Numbered from the stretch's first letter, positions 45,090 through 56,689 are shown. The stretch: 64,000 nucleotides of DNA from Bufo bufo (GCF_905171765.1 NC_053393.1:186647921-186711920), one strand, 5' to 3'. The notes: generated from the sequence alone by a model not told the origin. Translations and numbers: made by a program.

Positions 45090-48000
45090 ATTCCACATGA
45101 AGTAGCACTAATGATGCTGCTACTACTGAGTAAAAAATATATGTTCATTACCCTGGTACATAACCACCAGACAGGGCTCAACTCAAAATACAGTTAAGGA
45201 AAAATAAAGCAGACGCTAGAATCTAGCAATAGAGGGAGAGGTTAAACCCTCAAAAGATAATAATACACAGAACCTTATAATAAAGGATATAGAGGAGCAC
45301 AGCAATTAACTACTAATAGAAATCAAAGCATACCACAAGACATGATGGGGGGTGAAAACAGCAGGCACAGGTCAGGATAGGAACCTTGACGCGCGTTTTG
45401 CCTCAGCTTCGTCGGGAGGTGAATGAAAATGTAGCCATATCTCCCTATTTATATCCCCCATAGATCCCAAACACATGTGGTCTCAATAGAAAATCACAGC
45501 AGCTGGTGCCTAATATCGAGCGCTTCATACCTGATGATGCACGCCGAGCCCACAATAGCATCGCCGCACTCGTCAGGAGGAGGGGTGGAATGTACGCTAT
45601 GCTTTCCAGCCCGCCTCCCAAGGAGACATAGCGGCATCCCCATGTGACCCGGCGCACAGCGCATCACAGCAGAGCGCTACATCAGCTGGTCAGGTAAACA
45701 AGATACCACATGTATCCAACACATCAACCCCAGTAGTAGGGAATCATGCATATGGGATCTATATGGGAGATATCGATCGTTCAGAGGACAAGGGTGCATA
45801 TATAAATAAAGATAAATGGATATAGATATAAATATTTCCAAAGGGATAGATACATCTTTCCATGATCACTGCATAGCGTGCCCAATTACAACATATATAT
45901 TACATGATTCGACCGAAATATGGGCCCTCACTAGTTCAATCACAATACGAGCACTACAGTATTCAATCAAAAGAGAATAACAGATACATGATCAGGAAAA
46001 TATAAAGACACGCAATGTAGAATATATAATGTACACCATACATGACACAACTAATCTACATTGCCTATTTAGACCCTAATATATAGGAATGAAGAATACA
46101 TAATAAAAGATATATAATGAGACTCTGATGTATAGGATTAAGGAATACATGATACAAAGTATATAATGATAAAAAGTATAAACAGCATAATTTAACTACA
46201 TGATTAAACCCTAATATGAGAAAGAATAAGGACAAATAAAGATAATCCTGTGACCAACCCAAATCATAGGTCGGTAACACAGACTATCTAATATAAAGTG
46301 CAATGTGCATACTAGAAAACCGAAATAATAAAAAAGTGAACATACATAATCACTGTGCAAAAAAATCGCTCATTACTATAATCCAAGCCATGGCAACACA
46401 AATATCACTGATGTGATTCAAAGTGCAGTACAAATTATAAAAAAATACATCGATCAAAATTGTCATAGTGTATCGTGTGTACCCAAACAATGGTAACAAG
46501 TCCTGACATCACAAAAAACAATGTCAACATTAATGTAAGCAGTGTTGATGTGCTATATTGGAGCCAATAAATATATAAACTATTACTGGCATTACAGAAC
46601 CTAGTGATATATAATGCATCCAAAAATAAATAGAAGTATCCAATAATACATCTGACATGATTTTTTTTATATAAAAGAAGTCCATCATAATATCGCTGTA
46701 ATAGTCCATCTTCATATTCACATTCCATATGGATCATCTCTCTCGTCACACCTCACAAGTAATCAGGTCATATGGCCACAAAGGAGACTGTATAAATAGA
46801 AAAAAATCTAAATCACAAAAAATCCACATAAAATCTTATCTAAAGAAAGGATTTGAAACTCAGAGCCTCATTCAGTCCATGAGGAGTTACAGTATTGAGC
46901 AGAACCATCCATTTTGTTTTTGGAGGAGACAGCATTTTATTTCTCCCCCCTAATCCCTAATCTTACACGGTCAATCCCTCTAAAAGAGATACCTCTAAGA
47001 TTGCAATTATGGGTTTCCCTAAAATGCTTTGCCACTGCTTTCAATTTCTTGAGTTTATCACATTCAGTGATCTCAGCTGCAGCCTTGACATTACGGACAT
47101 GCTCCAAAACTCTCGTCTTGAGTGCCCTTTGTGGTCATCCCTATATAGATCAGACCACAAGGGCACTCTGCGTGATAGACTACTGCCTCTGTTTTGCAGG
47201 AGATATGATGTACGATTTTATATTCCTTCTCCCTGAATTTGTCTGTCCTCACCATATACTGACATGCAGTACAATCACCACATGGAAAAAAATCCCCATT
47301 GTGGGCCCTTATCACCAAAGAGACCACCTTTTGTCAGAGCCACATAATGGCTCCTAGTCACCATGTCCTTTTGATTTTTTGCCCTCTTCCAGGTAACAAG
47401 TGGTCTCTCCGAGATCACTTTCTTTAAATCTCTATCAGTTCGAAGGACCTGCCAGTGTCTTTGAAGAATGTCCTGCAGTTGTCTCTATTGAGCGTTAAAA
47501 TTTGTGATAAATCTAGGGAAACCATGATCTGTTCCTTTTTTTGGGGGAACATAGTTTAGCAAGTTTTCCCTAGAGGAGTTCTTGGCTTTCACGTATCCTT
47601 TCCTGATCACTTTCTTGCTGTAACCCCTCTCCAAGAAACTTCTTGACAGGTCCATTGCCTCTCGCTCAAAACTAGCCTCATTGGAGCATATCCGCCTAGC
47701 TCTACCAAATTGACCAATAGGTATAGCACGAGAGACCTGTGGATGGTGTGAGGAGGAGGAGAACAGCAGGGAGTTGGTGGCAGTGGGCTTCTTGTGTATG
47801 TCAAAACCTAAGAAGCCCCCACCCTCCACAGTGATCGCAAGGTCCAAGAAATCAACATGGTCCTTACTGTAGCTCCATGTAAGTTTAATATTCTGATTAT
47901 TCACATTAAGGCCATGTAAAAACCCTTCCAGGTGCGACGTCGAGCCCTGCCAGATGAACAAAACATCATCGATATACCTCGACCACGAGACTACGGCATT

Positions 48001-49417
48001 GTGACCCTTCAGATTCATGGGTATCTCTCTTTCCCACAGCCCCAGGAACAAATTACCATATGAGGGCGCACAAGTCGCCCCCATAGCCGTTCCCCGGAGC
48101 TGCATGAAGTAACGATCTTTAAATGTGAACGCATTGTGTGTCAATGCAAATTCTAACAGTGTCATGATCAGATCAATTAGATCCCTGTCAAGATTAGTTG
48201 TTTCCAAAAAGAATCTCGACGCCCGCAGCCCGTGGTCATGGTAAATGGACGTGTACAGGGACTCGACGTCGCACGTGACAAGAAGCATGTCACCATCCAA
48301 ATGTATCCCATTGAGTCTCTTGAGGACATCAGTGGTGTCGCGGACAAAAGAAGGTAAAGTTTCTACACATCTCTGTAGATAGAAAATCTACAAAGCGGCA
48401 GACTGTCTCACACAACCCCCCAATTCCAGATACAATAGGTCTCCCTTGTGGTGATCTGGGGTCTTTATGTACCTTAGGAAGTAGATAAAATGTGGGAAGG
48501 ACCGGAAAATCCGTAACCAGGCCCTCCCACATCTTAACACTAATTATGCCGCTCTCATATGCTCTCCTAAGTATCCCATCCAATTCTGATTTATATTGTA
48601 CCATAGGGTTGCAGTCCAATTTGCGATAACAAGACCCATCACCCAGTTGGCGAAAAGCCTCCTTTTCATACATCTGCACCGGCCAGACCACAACATTGCC
48701 CCCCTTATCCACAGGTTTTATAACAACATCTTTCATATTTTTAAGTTCTTTCAATGCAAGTTGCAAATCCTTGCTTAAATTATCATGAGATCTAGTATCA
48801 CATAATTTCTCAAGATCTTGTTTAACCAGCTTGACAAATATGTCAACTGCTGGACAAGATATAGTAGGGGGCCAATGTTGGAACCGGCGGTGCAGATGGA
48901 AGGGGAATCTGGATGTATCCGATTCCTGTTCATCTAATAGGGATTGGGATTGTAATTCCAGAGGGGAGAGGTCAGATTGACCATTGCCCCTACTAAAAAA
49001 AAAATTTAAAACATAATTTTCTCGCGAAGAGTTCCAAGTCTTTCACTGACAGGAAGAAAATAAGACCCCTCCGCAAGACAGATAGTTGAGGTTGTGTAAG
49101 AGTAATGTTTGAAAGGTTAATTACCTTTAATACTTCTTTGCTCGTTTTCCCAGGGAGTAGTTCTGCCTCGTTTTTCGTTTTGTGGATGGTGTTCTATGGC
49201 GGGAGGTCCAATTTTTCTCGCCACCTCCTTCTCCGGATCCCCTGCTCTCCTCTAAAAAATGCTCCCCACATCCTTGACTATTGGTGGAAGATGTGGACAG
49301 AGAGAGAGATGCATTACGTGTGTGGCCTCTTGTCATGTGCTAGCGATAGACCTTGTTATTTAAAAAATCCACCAAGTCTCTCTGGAATTTTTTCACCTTT
49401 AGACCTTGGATCTAAAG
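45090..49417 (-). mobile_element. Degenerate Penelope-like retroelement
   Basis: The minus strand encodes RT and GIY-YIG domains (46915-49135). A ~1.8-kb non-coding 3' region ends near 45090; it includes 'gacgaagctgaggcaaaac' read on the minus strand (~45400). Boundaries are approximate. The 5' side ends near 49417, where sequence switches to a piece of the hAT 172-bp repeat. I cannot see the terminal pseudo-LTR duplication that many Penelope-like elements carry. Confidence 0.65.
46915..49135 (-). pseudogene. Penelope-like RT plus GIY-YIG endonuclease, pseudogene
   Basis: N-terminal motif VINLSNITLTQPQLSVL...LELFARKL lies at ~49130-49010, followed by a frameshift at a T10 run (~49005). Fingers/palm: PVDKGGNVVV, LPKVHKD and RPIVSGIGG (48766-48329), then a frameshift near 48370. 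48300-47485 has DVESLYTSI, GTAMGATCAPSYGNLF and the catalytic YIDD at residues 109-112 of that frame, then a TAG stop. 47327-47091 carries a Cys-rich PCGDCTAC and CPCGLIYIG, the GIY-YIG core. Penelope-like RTs prime from telomere-like or nicked ends; the GIY-YIG nuclease makes the nick. At least four disabling lesions. Confidence 0.87.
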
Positions 49418-49504
49418 TTGCAATTAGTTCTTCCAAAAGTGTTTGTCCCTCTATCTAGCTGCGGTATCTCAGAAGAACAGCACACAACTGCTGCACAATA
49501 CAAA
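49418..49504 (-). repeat. Orphan piece of the hAT 172-bp repeat
   Basis: On the minus strand this reads 'atttgtattgtgcagca' through 'tgagataccgcagct' to 'gagggacaaaca', 'ggaagaactaattgcaact'. It is nearly identical to bases ~25566-25670 of the 172-bp unit in hAT copy P. It sits between the Penelope-like element and a Tc1 fragment, with no other hAT sequence beside it. Confidence 0.8.
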
Positions 49505-49895
49505 TGCCTCCACAGTCACCGGACCTGAACCCAATCGAGATGGTTTGGGGTGAGCTGGACTGCAGAGTGAAGGCAAAAGGGCCAACAAGTGCTAAGCATC
49601 TCTGGGAACTCCTTCAAGACTGTTGGAAGACCATTTCAGGGGACTACCTCTTGAAGCTCATCAAGAGAATGCCAAGAGTGTGCAAAGCAGTAATCAAAGC
49701 AAAAGGTGGCTACTTTGAAGAACCTAGAATATGACATATTTTCAGTTGTTTCACACTTGTTTGTTATGTATATAATTCCACATGTGTTAATTCATAGTTT
49801 TGATGCCTTCAGTGTGAATCTACAATTTTCATAGTCATGAAAATAAAGAAAACTCTTTGAATGAGAAGGTGTGTCCAAACTTTTGGTCTGTACTG
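49505..49895 (+). mobile_element. Tc1 derivative, copy 4 (3' fragment)
   Basis: Begins inside the transposase C-terminal region (CCTCCACAGTCACCGGACC; frame to GGYFEEPRI, stop at 49734) and has a complete 3' repeat ending ...GGTCTGTACTG before TA. Unlike copies 1 and 3 it keeps 'agtgtgaatctacaattttc' in the 3' repeat, i.e. the undeleted form. The 5' part is lost at a junction with a hAT repeat piece. Confidence 0.9.
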
Positions 49896-49897
49896 TA

Positions 49898-50331
49898 TAT
49901 GTACAACCTAATTGTTCATTGTACTGTGAAGCTAGATTCAATATATACTGAACATATCCAACACTTTAATGGAAAATCATGCTATATATAATGGTTTCCA
50001 CTTCTACTGAAGTGACAGATAAAGTGGTATTTTTTATATAACAAAAAGTTTCAAGCATAGCACTCAAGGTATGCTTAAATGCCAGCTAATGGCAGGGGAT
50101 TTACAAAGATAAAAATGGGAACCTTTTTTGGGGGGTATTACATTGATTATGTGGGTTAAATTAAGAACATCTATTGGGTAAGTTAATAAATGGATGAGTG
50201 AGCCCATGAAATGGCTCATAAATGGAGACATTCTACGGTAGAAGTAATGCCATAATTTTTAGCTACTTACAGGCCTTTTAGACATCAGTGGGTACCATAT
50301 TACCAATGTGTTCAACTTGGAAGTTGTACAG
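49898..50331. other. No recognised feature
   Basis: AT-rich; nothing supported. Confidence 0.4.
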
Positions 50332-50339
50332 GCCATAAT

Positions 50340-51246
50340 TGGTGTCGAGCGCGAATATTCGAAAAGCAAATTTTTTCGCAAATATCGGCACTTCGAGAAT
50401 TCGCTAATATTTGGAATATAGTGCTTTATATTCACAATTAGTGATGAGCAGCAGGGGTCATATTCAAATTTGTGATATTTCGCAAATATTTGGTAGAATA
50501 TTCTAATATTTGTTATATTCAAATTTTTTTTTTACTCGAAAAATCGGCAATGTAATGATCGCGTAATATGCGAATATTACGCAATCAATACAGACGTGGG
50601 TCAAAAAGGAATATATAGCACTATATTCGATATAGTGCTATATATTCGTTTTTTAGAATAATTTTCATTTTTTTCCATCTGAAGTTATGATTCCTCTCTG
50701 CTTAAGTTGCTTGATCGAATATAGTGCTATATATTCCTTTTTGACCAACGCCTGAATTGATTGCGTAATATTTGCATATTACGTGATCATTACATTGCCG
50801 ATTTTTCGAGTAAAATAAAAATGACGAATATTTGAAAAACGAATATATAGCACTATATTCAAAATATTCGCGAATTCTCGAAGTTGCGATATTCGCAATA
50901 AATATTTGTTATTTGAATATTCGTGCTCAACACTATTCGTAATGACGAATATATATATTTTTTTTGTTTGTTTTTTAACACAGTACATATCAGGTGATCA
51001 TCCTTCTTCTAACTTGTGGGCCAATTAGAAGGCTTTGTCACAGCTTAGCAACATCCCTAGCAACCAATAGAAAAGTTGCCTACCCTACGCTGGTATTTTG
51101 CGCGCATTACGCAAATAATACAATGCCGATTTTTGCAATCAAGAATAGATTCTCGAATTCGCGAATTCACAAATATATGATGAATATTCTACAAAATATT
51201 CGCAAAATATCGCAAATTCGAATATTGCCCCTGCCGCTCATCACTA
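50340..51246. mobile_element. hAT MITE (outer) with a nested hAT MITE
   Basis: Exact 8-bp duplication gccataat at 50332-50339 and 51247-51254. Ends TGGTGTCGAGCGCGAATATTCG and ...TATTGCCCCTGCCGCTCATCACTA. Full of 'cgaatattcg'-type short palindromes. Interrupted by 50439-50935; without it about 400 bp. Confidence 0.87.
50439..50935. mobile_element. hAT MITE (inner) with long internal foldback
   Basis: Ends TAGTGATGAGCAGCAGGGG and ...ATATTCGTGCTCAACACTA. Flanks ttcacaat (50431-50438) and ttcgtaat (50936-50943) are an 8-bp duplication with two mismatches. Arms ~50533-50640 and ~50715-50815 pair closely ('aatcggcaatgtaatgatc', 'aatatatagcactatattcg'). Confidence 0.8.
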
Positions 51247-51290
51247 GCCATAATATGCTCCTGTGCTTGTTAGCCACATTAACACTGCTA

Positions 51291-52661
51291 GTACTTGTTC
51301 GTGGCGAGTCCCATTCATTTTAATGGCAGGCGAACCTGAAAAACCTTCAGCTCATATTTGCAGCCAAGAAATAATTACTAGAAGTGCACAAATAGTCCCA
51401 CAACATGGACAGTGACATGCCAGATATATTATTCAAATTTGCAATCTCCGTTCATTATTTTTGTTAATGCGAAATATCGACAATATCATTTTCACGTACG
51501 TTCATGCGCACACCATTTATAATTATTTTTTCCAATACCGTTTGTCACTGTGTGTAGCATAGGGAACGCAGCAAACAAATGCTTCAGTACCCAAATGCAC
51601 TATATAGAAAGTATATTATTGGTATACACCCCACTTCTTTCAGTTTTTTTGGGGGGGCGACTGGTATATCCCACCAGTTATAATTATTTTTTGCAATACC
51701 GTTTGTCACTATCTGTATCAGAGGGAACGCAGCAAAACCACAAACAAATACTGCAGTACCTAAATACACTATAAAAAAAGTATATTATTGGTATATAACA
51801 CCCCGCTTCTATCAGTTTTTTTGGGGGGGCGACTGGTATATCACACCAGTTATAATTATTTTTTCCAATAGCGTTTGTCACTGTGTGTAGCAGAGGGAAC
51901 GCAGCAAAATCGCAAACAAATGCTGCAGTACCCAAATGCATTATAAAGAAAGTATATTGGTATATAACACCCCGCTTCTATCAGCTCTTTTGGGGGGCAA
52001 CTGGTATATCACACCAGTTATAATAATTTTATACAATACCGTTTGTCACTTTGTGTAGCAGAGGGAATGCAGCAAAACCGCAAACAAATGCTGCACTACC
52101 CAAATGCACTATATAGAAAATATATTATTGGTATATAACACCCCACTGGTATATCACACCAGTTATAATTATTTTTTCTAATTCTCTGTGTAGCTGCAGA
52201 ACCGCTCACCACTGCTGCACAATACAAATCCACTATAATATGCTTTCTATGTTAGAAAGTATATTATAAGTGTATTACACCCCTCTGTACTGCACACCTA
52301 TCAATAGCACACCTATACCAGTCCTTAAAAGGACTTTTGTGGCCCTATTAGCTAGCGTTTGGTGTCCCTAACAGTCTGTCCCTGCTCCACACAGCAACCT
52401 CTCCCTACACTGGCAAAAAACTGAATGTAAAATGGCGGCCAGATCAGGTTTATTTATAAGGTAGGGAGTAAGTCCATGTGCTGAAACGTCTTAATTGGCT
52501 GTCCTGTACCACCTGATGGATGTGTCATGGGTCAAAGTTCTTCACAATGTAAAAGAATATGGCGGGTGCGAATATCGCCATATGTTCGCATGTTCGGCGA
52601 ATCGCAAACGAGCAAAGTTCGCCGCTAACTGACCGCCGGGCGAACCGCAAGGCCATCACTA
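51291..52661 (-). mobile_element. Non-autonomous hAT related to copies P and M
   Basis: The left part (51291-51415) matches the 3' end of copy M ('ttcgtggcg', 'ggcgaacctg', 'cccacaacatggacagtgacat') but lacks its terminal ~75 bp. The middle is a ~170-bp tandem array of the same unit as hAT copy P. The right part ends ...CGCAAGGCCATCACTA at 52661 with 'gttcgcatgttcggcgaatcg' motifs. It is thus an internally deleted family member without transposase, and gives the best view of the family's 5' end. Confidence 0.75.
51537..52150 (-). repeat. ~161-172 bp tandem array
   Basis: 'gtttgtcact' recurs at 51540, 51701, 51873 (with a one-base change) and 52041. The reverse complement matches the 172-bp unit at 25341-25694. 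A block of seven G or more after a T run marks each unit. Confidence 0.88.
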
Positions 52662-53478
52662 TTAAAAATACTGATGCAAATTATTGACCGAATAGAGACC
52701 ATGTGAAAGTGGCCTTAAAGTAAGTTGTCTTTTCATCTGTGATCTTTCATCCAAAATAATAACAGATCCTTGAAGCTGGAACAATTAAAAACATTGAAGA
52801 AATAAATATATAATGTCAAGAAAAACAAAGCATAACACTGTCTATATAAAAGAAATATATGGTTCTCTATAGCTGTACAAATTTGATATAAGAATTTTGC
52901 CCAATAAATGAAAAAAAAAAACAAAACTCAAATCTAAAGATGAGCAAATTGATTCTAAATGAATTAGAATTTCACAAAAATTCTTTGTCTAAATGAATCC
53001 AAAATTTGGGGATTCTCTTTGGACAAATTACACAAATTGGTGCCCATTATTTCCAGATTTAAAAGTATCTATTAAAAATACTGATGCAAATTATTGACTG
53101 AATAGAGACCATGTGAAAGTGGCCTTAAAGTAAGTTGTCTTTTCATCTGTGATCTTTCATCCAAAATAATAACAGATCCTTGAAGCTGGAACAATTAAAA
53201 ACATTGAAGAAATAAATATATAATGTCAAGAAAAACAAAGCATAACACTGTCTATATAAAAGAAATATATGGTTCTCTATAGCTGTACAAATTTGATATA
53301 AGAATTTTGCCCAATAAATGAAAAAAAAAAAAAAAACTCAAATCTAAAGATGAGCAAATTGATTCTAAATGAATTAGAATTTCACAAAAATTCTTTGTCT
53401 AAATGAATCCAAAATTTGGGGATTCTCTTTGGACAAATTACACAAAATGGTGCCCATTATTTCCAGATTTAAAAGTAG
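52659..53478. repeat. Recent 410-bp tandem duplication
   Basis: 'ctattaaaaatactgatgc' starts at 52659 and 53069. The two 410-bp copies differ at only a handful of bases (gaccg/gactg, an A-run with or without C, aaattgg/aaaatgg). The first copy begins exactly where the hAT element ends. The second abuts a CR1 fragment. No coding frame. Confidence 0.92.
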
Positions 53479-53765
53479 TAACATATTTTATAAGGCTGAA
53501 AAAGACATCTGTCCATCCAGGTAAGCCTGTTATCCTGCAAGTTCATCCAGAGGAAGGCAAAAAGACCCCTTTGAGGTAGAAACCAATTTTCCTCACTTTA
53601 CAGGAAAAAAAATCCTTCCTGATTCCAATCAGGCAATTAGAATTACTCCCTGTATCAACAATCCATTTTTAGTAACTATAACCTGTAATATTATTACACT
53701 CCAGAAATACATCCAGGCCCCTCTTGAACTCTTTTAGTGAATTCCCCGTCACCACCACAAATTTA
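53479..53765 (-). mobile_element. CR1 3' fragment
   Basis: Homologous to 58435-58715 of the young CR1 ('tgtccatccag', 'agaggaaggc', 'tcctcactt', 'acactccagaaatacatcc', 'cccctcttgaa'), minus orientation, 5'-truncated and diverged. Confidence 0.88.
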
Positions 53766-53834
53766 GTACACTAATGAGTTAAGCAGAGCAGGGAAGATAA
53801 AGATGAGGCCCTGTTGGCAGGCTTGTCCAAAATG

Positions 53835-54035
53835 CTTTGCAGTAACATAGTAACATCGTTTTTAAGGCTGAAAAAAAAACATCTGTCCATCCAGTTCATC
53901 CTGTTATTCTGCAAGTTGATCCAGGGCAAAAACCACTGTGAGGTAGGAAGGTAGGTAGGAAGCCAATTCTTCTCATTTTAGGGGGAAAAAAAGCCTTCCC
54001 AACTCCAATGATACTCACAGTTCAGACAGAAACCT
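53835..54035 (-). mobile_element. CR1 3' fragment, second copy
   Basis: It starts with 'agtaacatagtaacat', the short terminal repeat of frog CR1 read on the opposite strand, and runs to 'ccttcccaactccaatgat'. It carries a local (gtag)n expansion near 53945. More diverged than the neighbouring copy. Confidence 0.85.
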
Positions 54036-54608
54036 GTCTGTGGGTATAATATTATGACAGGTGGTATATAGAGTTATCAGCAGTCACAGACTACCACTCT
54101 TAAAACATAGCCTTTATTATATATCATTAAAATAAAAAAATAAAAAATAACCCTAATGATAACATAAAGAAAACAATGAAAGAAAGCAAAACAAATGAGT
54201 CAATCCTCTGCACTTAGGGACACGGAAGGGCAGGTGCGGGCCAAATGTATTATTCTGTGGGCTCTGACCCTCAGTCTGGCCCTAACTCTGTCAAGCACTG
54301 CCTAAGAACGGAATGGCCGCCCCCCGATAGTGGCGATCCCGTATCAGGAACCTCCTGAGCGCCCTAGGATGTCCCTGAATAGGGGAAAAGCTATCAACTA
54401 GTATATGCTGACTCAAAAAATCATCACTACCAAGATTAGTAGCACAATATACTCTCCAAAAAATATGCACAGAAAATAATAAAGTAATGAAGTAAATAAG
54501 TGTAAGTCGAAATTTGTATATCACTACCGTAAAGCGATCCTGATTATAGATAGCTGTAAAATTTATATCATAGCCAAAACATGCTGTGTTAGTTTAACAC
54601 GTCATCAT

Positions 54609-54901
54609 TAGTGATGAGCGGCATAGGCAATATTCGAATTTGCAATTTTCGCAAATTTTTGGTCGAATATTCGCATAAATTCACAAATTCAAGAATTTGT
54701 GGTCTCCATTATTGTTTACTTGACTGTGAAAATCGGCAATGTAATATATTCTCAATAAATTTGTGATAAATTAGCGATTAGAATATTCAACACTATTCGC
54801 AAATACAAAAATGAAGCACTATAATCTAAATATTCGCAAATTCTCAAAGTGCCGATATTCGCAAATAAAATTCGCGATTCGAATATTCGCTCTCAACACT
54901 A
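54609..54901. mobile_element. hAT MITE (293 bp)
   Basis: Exact 8-bp duplication gtcatcat at 54601-54608 and 54902-54909. Ends TAGTGATGAGCGGCATAGG and ...GAATATTCGCTCTCAACACTA, the same pair of ends as 50340-51246 (opposite orientation) and 50439-50935. Confidence 0.9.
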
Positions 54902-54909
54902 GTCATCAT

Positions 54910-55486
54910 CCCAATGTGTTTCACCCATACATAGTTGGGCTCATCAGGGGACCCGTTGGATAGATACCTGACCAGGATCAGGTCAGGACTTAGATCTAAA
55001 AACACTTAAAGCAAACCAGTAGGATATCTCCAGTTTATAGAACAAAACTGGAGATGGTAAATCTCAAAGAAATAGATATAGCAGATGTCAATAGCAGCTC
55101 ACTAATATGGAATAGTCTCCAAATGACGGGGAGAACTATTAAAAATAAACCAATCGGCTACTTGCGTGTCCACTAGGTAAAGATCGGATGATACTGTTGT
55201 ACAGGAGCCATACACTCTGATATATCAATCACGAGGTGGACAGCAATAGACGAGAATCACATTCACCTATATATGAATTAGGCGCTGTATATAGTGGTAT
55301 ACAGGAAAGCTGGTGGAGTTAACTTGCAAATCAGCAAAGCACAGATAACATTTTGCTGCAGGAGCCCAGTATAAAAATACACAGTCATAGATGTGTGTGG
55401 ATGAGGCACTGCATATAGTGGTCCTGTGTGACAGTGAGGGTTTAATGGCGTCTGTGATGCAGAGCGTTCTCTGCTCATCACTAATG
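54910..55486. other. No recognised gene
   Basis: Non-coding spacer between the arms of the inverted duplication. A hAT-like 'tgctcatcacta' lies at 55472-55483 without a partner end. Confidence 0.35.
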
Positions 55487-55589
55487 TTGACGTGTTAAAC
55501 TAACACGGCATGTTTTGGCTATGATATCAATTTTACAGCTATCTATAATCAGGATCGCTTTACGGAAGTGACTTTACTTTATTATTTTC

Positions 55590-55594
<5 letters not shown>

Positions 55595-55639
<45 letters not shown>

Positions 55640-55640
55640 T
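55595..55640. repeat. (TA)n microsatellite in the right arm
   Basis: About 20 TA dinucleotides replacing a short non-repetitive stretch present in the left arm (near 54465). Confidence 0.9.
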
Positions 55641-55715
55641 TGTGCTACTAATCTTGGTAGTGATGATTTTTTTCAGTCAGCATATACTAGCTGAGGTTCC
55701 TGATACGGGATCGCC

Positions 55716-56441
55716 TGTCATGGCTGTGTCTAGGTCTGTTATTGTGGACCATGACACGTTTGCCGTGCATTCTGGTTGCGGTGGCAACATGTTGTTTTGC
55801 ATGTTTTGACAATTCCCCTTTAAGTTGTGTGTCCCTTCCCATTCTGGTGTGCACTGGGTTAAGGTGTGCTTGGTAGGTGTGGTGGGTGTGACCTCAGGCC
55901 TCCTATATGTTGGTTTGGTGGAGCCTGAGTGTCAGTATGTTTTGTGTACCTTGCTCTGTCTGTTGTCCCCTTCGGTCTGTTTCTGTTTACCCTTCCCCAC
56001 CTGTGGTGTATGTTGTATGGTGTGGGTTAAGTGAAGGCAAGACTGTGGGTTTCCCAGCCTGGAGCCTCCGTCCATTTCGGCTGCGGCAGGTAAGTGTTCA
56101 TAGCATTGTTATGTTGCTGTTACTTACCTGCCGTACTGTTTAGCCCATGGTCTTGCTTCCTGTTTGCTACTGGGCCTCTGGAGACATCATTCATCCGTGG
56201 TGTTGGATGAATGTGATGGGTGGTCTCTGCCCTGTCATCAGGCCTAGGGCGTAGCAGGGATAGCAGGGTCCTAGGTTGGTGAGCATGAGCCCCCTTACCT
56301 TCTGAGGCGGCTCATGCGTTAGGAGTCTAGGGAGAGTTCAGGGTTGCACTAGGTGGTGACCTGCTCCCTGTTCCCTGCTTTCCTGCCTTGCCGCAAACGC
56401 CGACGCACGGTGTGGGGTTCCCCCCACTCCCCGCCGTGACA
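55716..56441 (+). mobile_element. Probable solo LTR (726 bp)
   Basis: A segment absent from the opposite arm of the inverted duplication. It begins TGTCATGGCTG and ends CCGCCGTGACA (TG...CA with inverted TGTCA/TGACA). Flanks are tcgcc (55711-55715) and gcgcc (56442-56446), a 5-bp duplication with one mismatch. It contains no coding frame; a 'gcggcaggtaagtg...acttacctgccg' fold-back lies at ~56085-56132. LTR ends of this type fit Ty3/gypsy-like elements. A DNA element with similar ends is the alternative. Confidence 0.5.
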
Positions 56442-56689
56442 GCGCCCCTATCGTGGCGGGCATCTCGTTCTTAGGCAGGGCTTGACAGAGTTAGGGCCAG
56501 CCTGAGGGTCAGAGCCCATAGAATAATACATTTGGCCCGCACCTGCCTATCCGTGTCCCTAAGTGCAGAGGATTGACTCATTCTTTTTGCTTTCTTTTAA
56601 TGTTTTCTTTATGTTATCATTAGGGTTATTCAGGATTTGTTATTTTAATTACATATAATAAAGGCTATGTTTTAAGGGTGGTAGTCAGT

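Noticed and set aside
44908..45090. 60-aa frame next to the hAT array
   Set aside because: No recognisable domain; overlaps a transposon fragment and starts within AT-rich non-coding sequence.
47485..48300. Reverse transcriptase as a bacterial retron or group II intron protein
   Set aside because: The GTAMGATCAPSYGNLF and YIDD pattern with downstream GIY-YIG nuclease fits Penelope-like elements; all neighbours are eukaryotic repeats.
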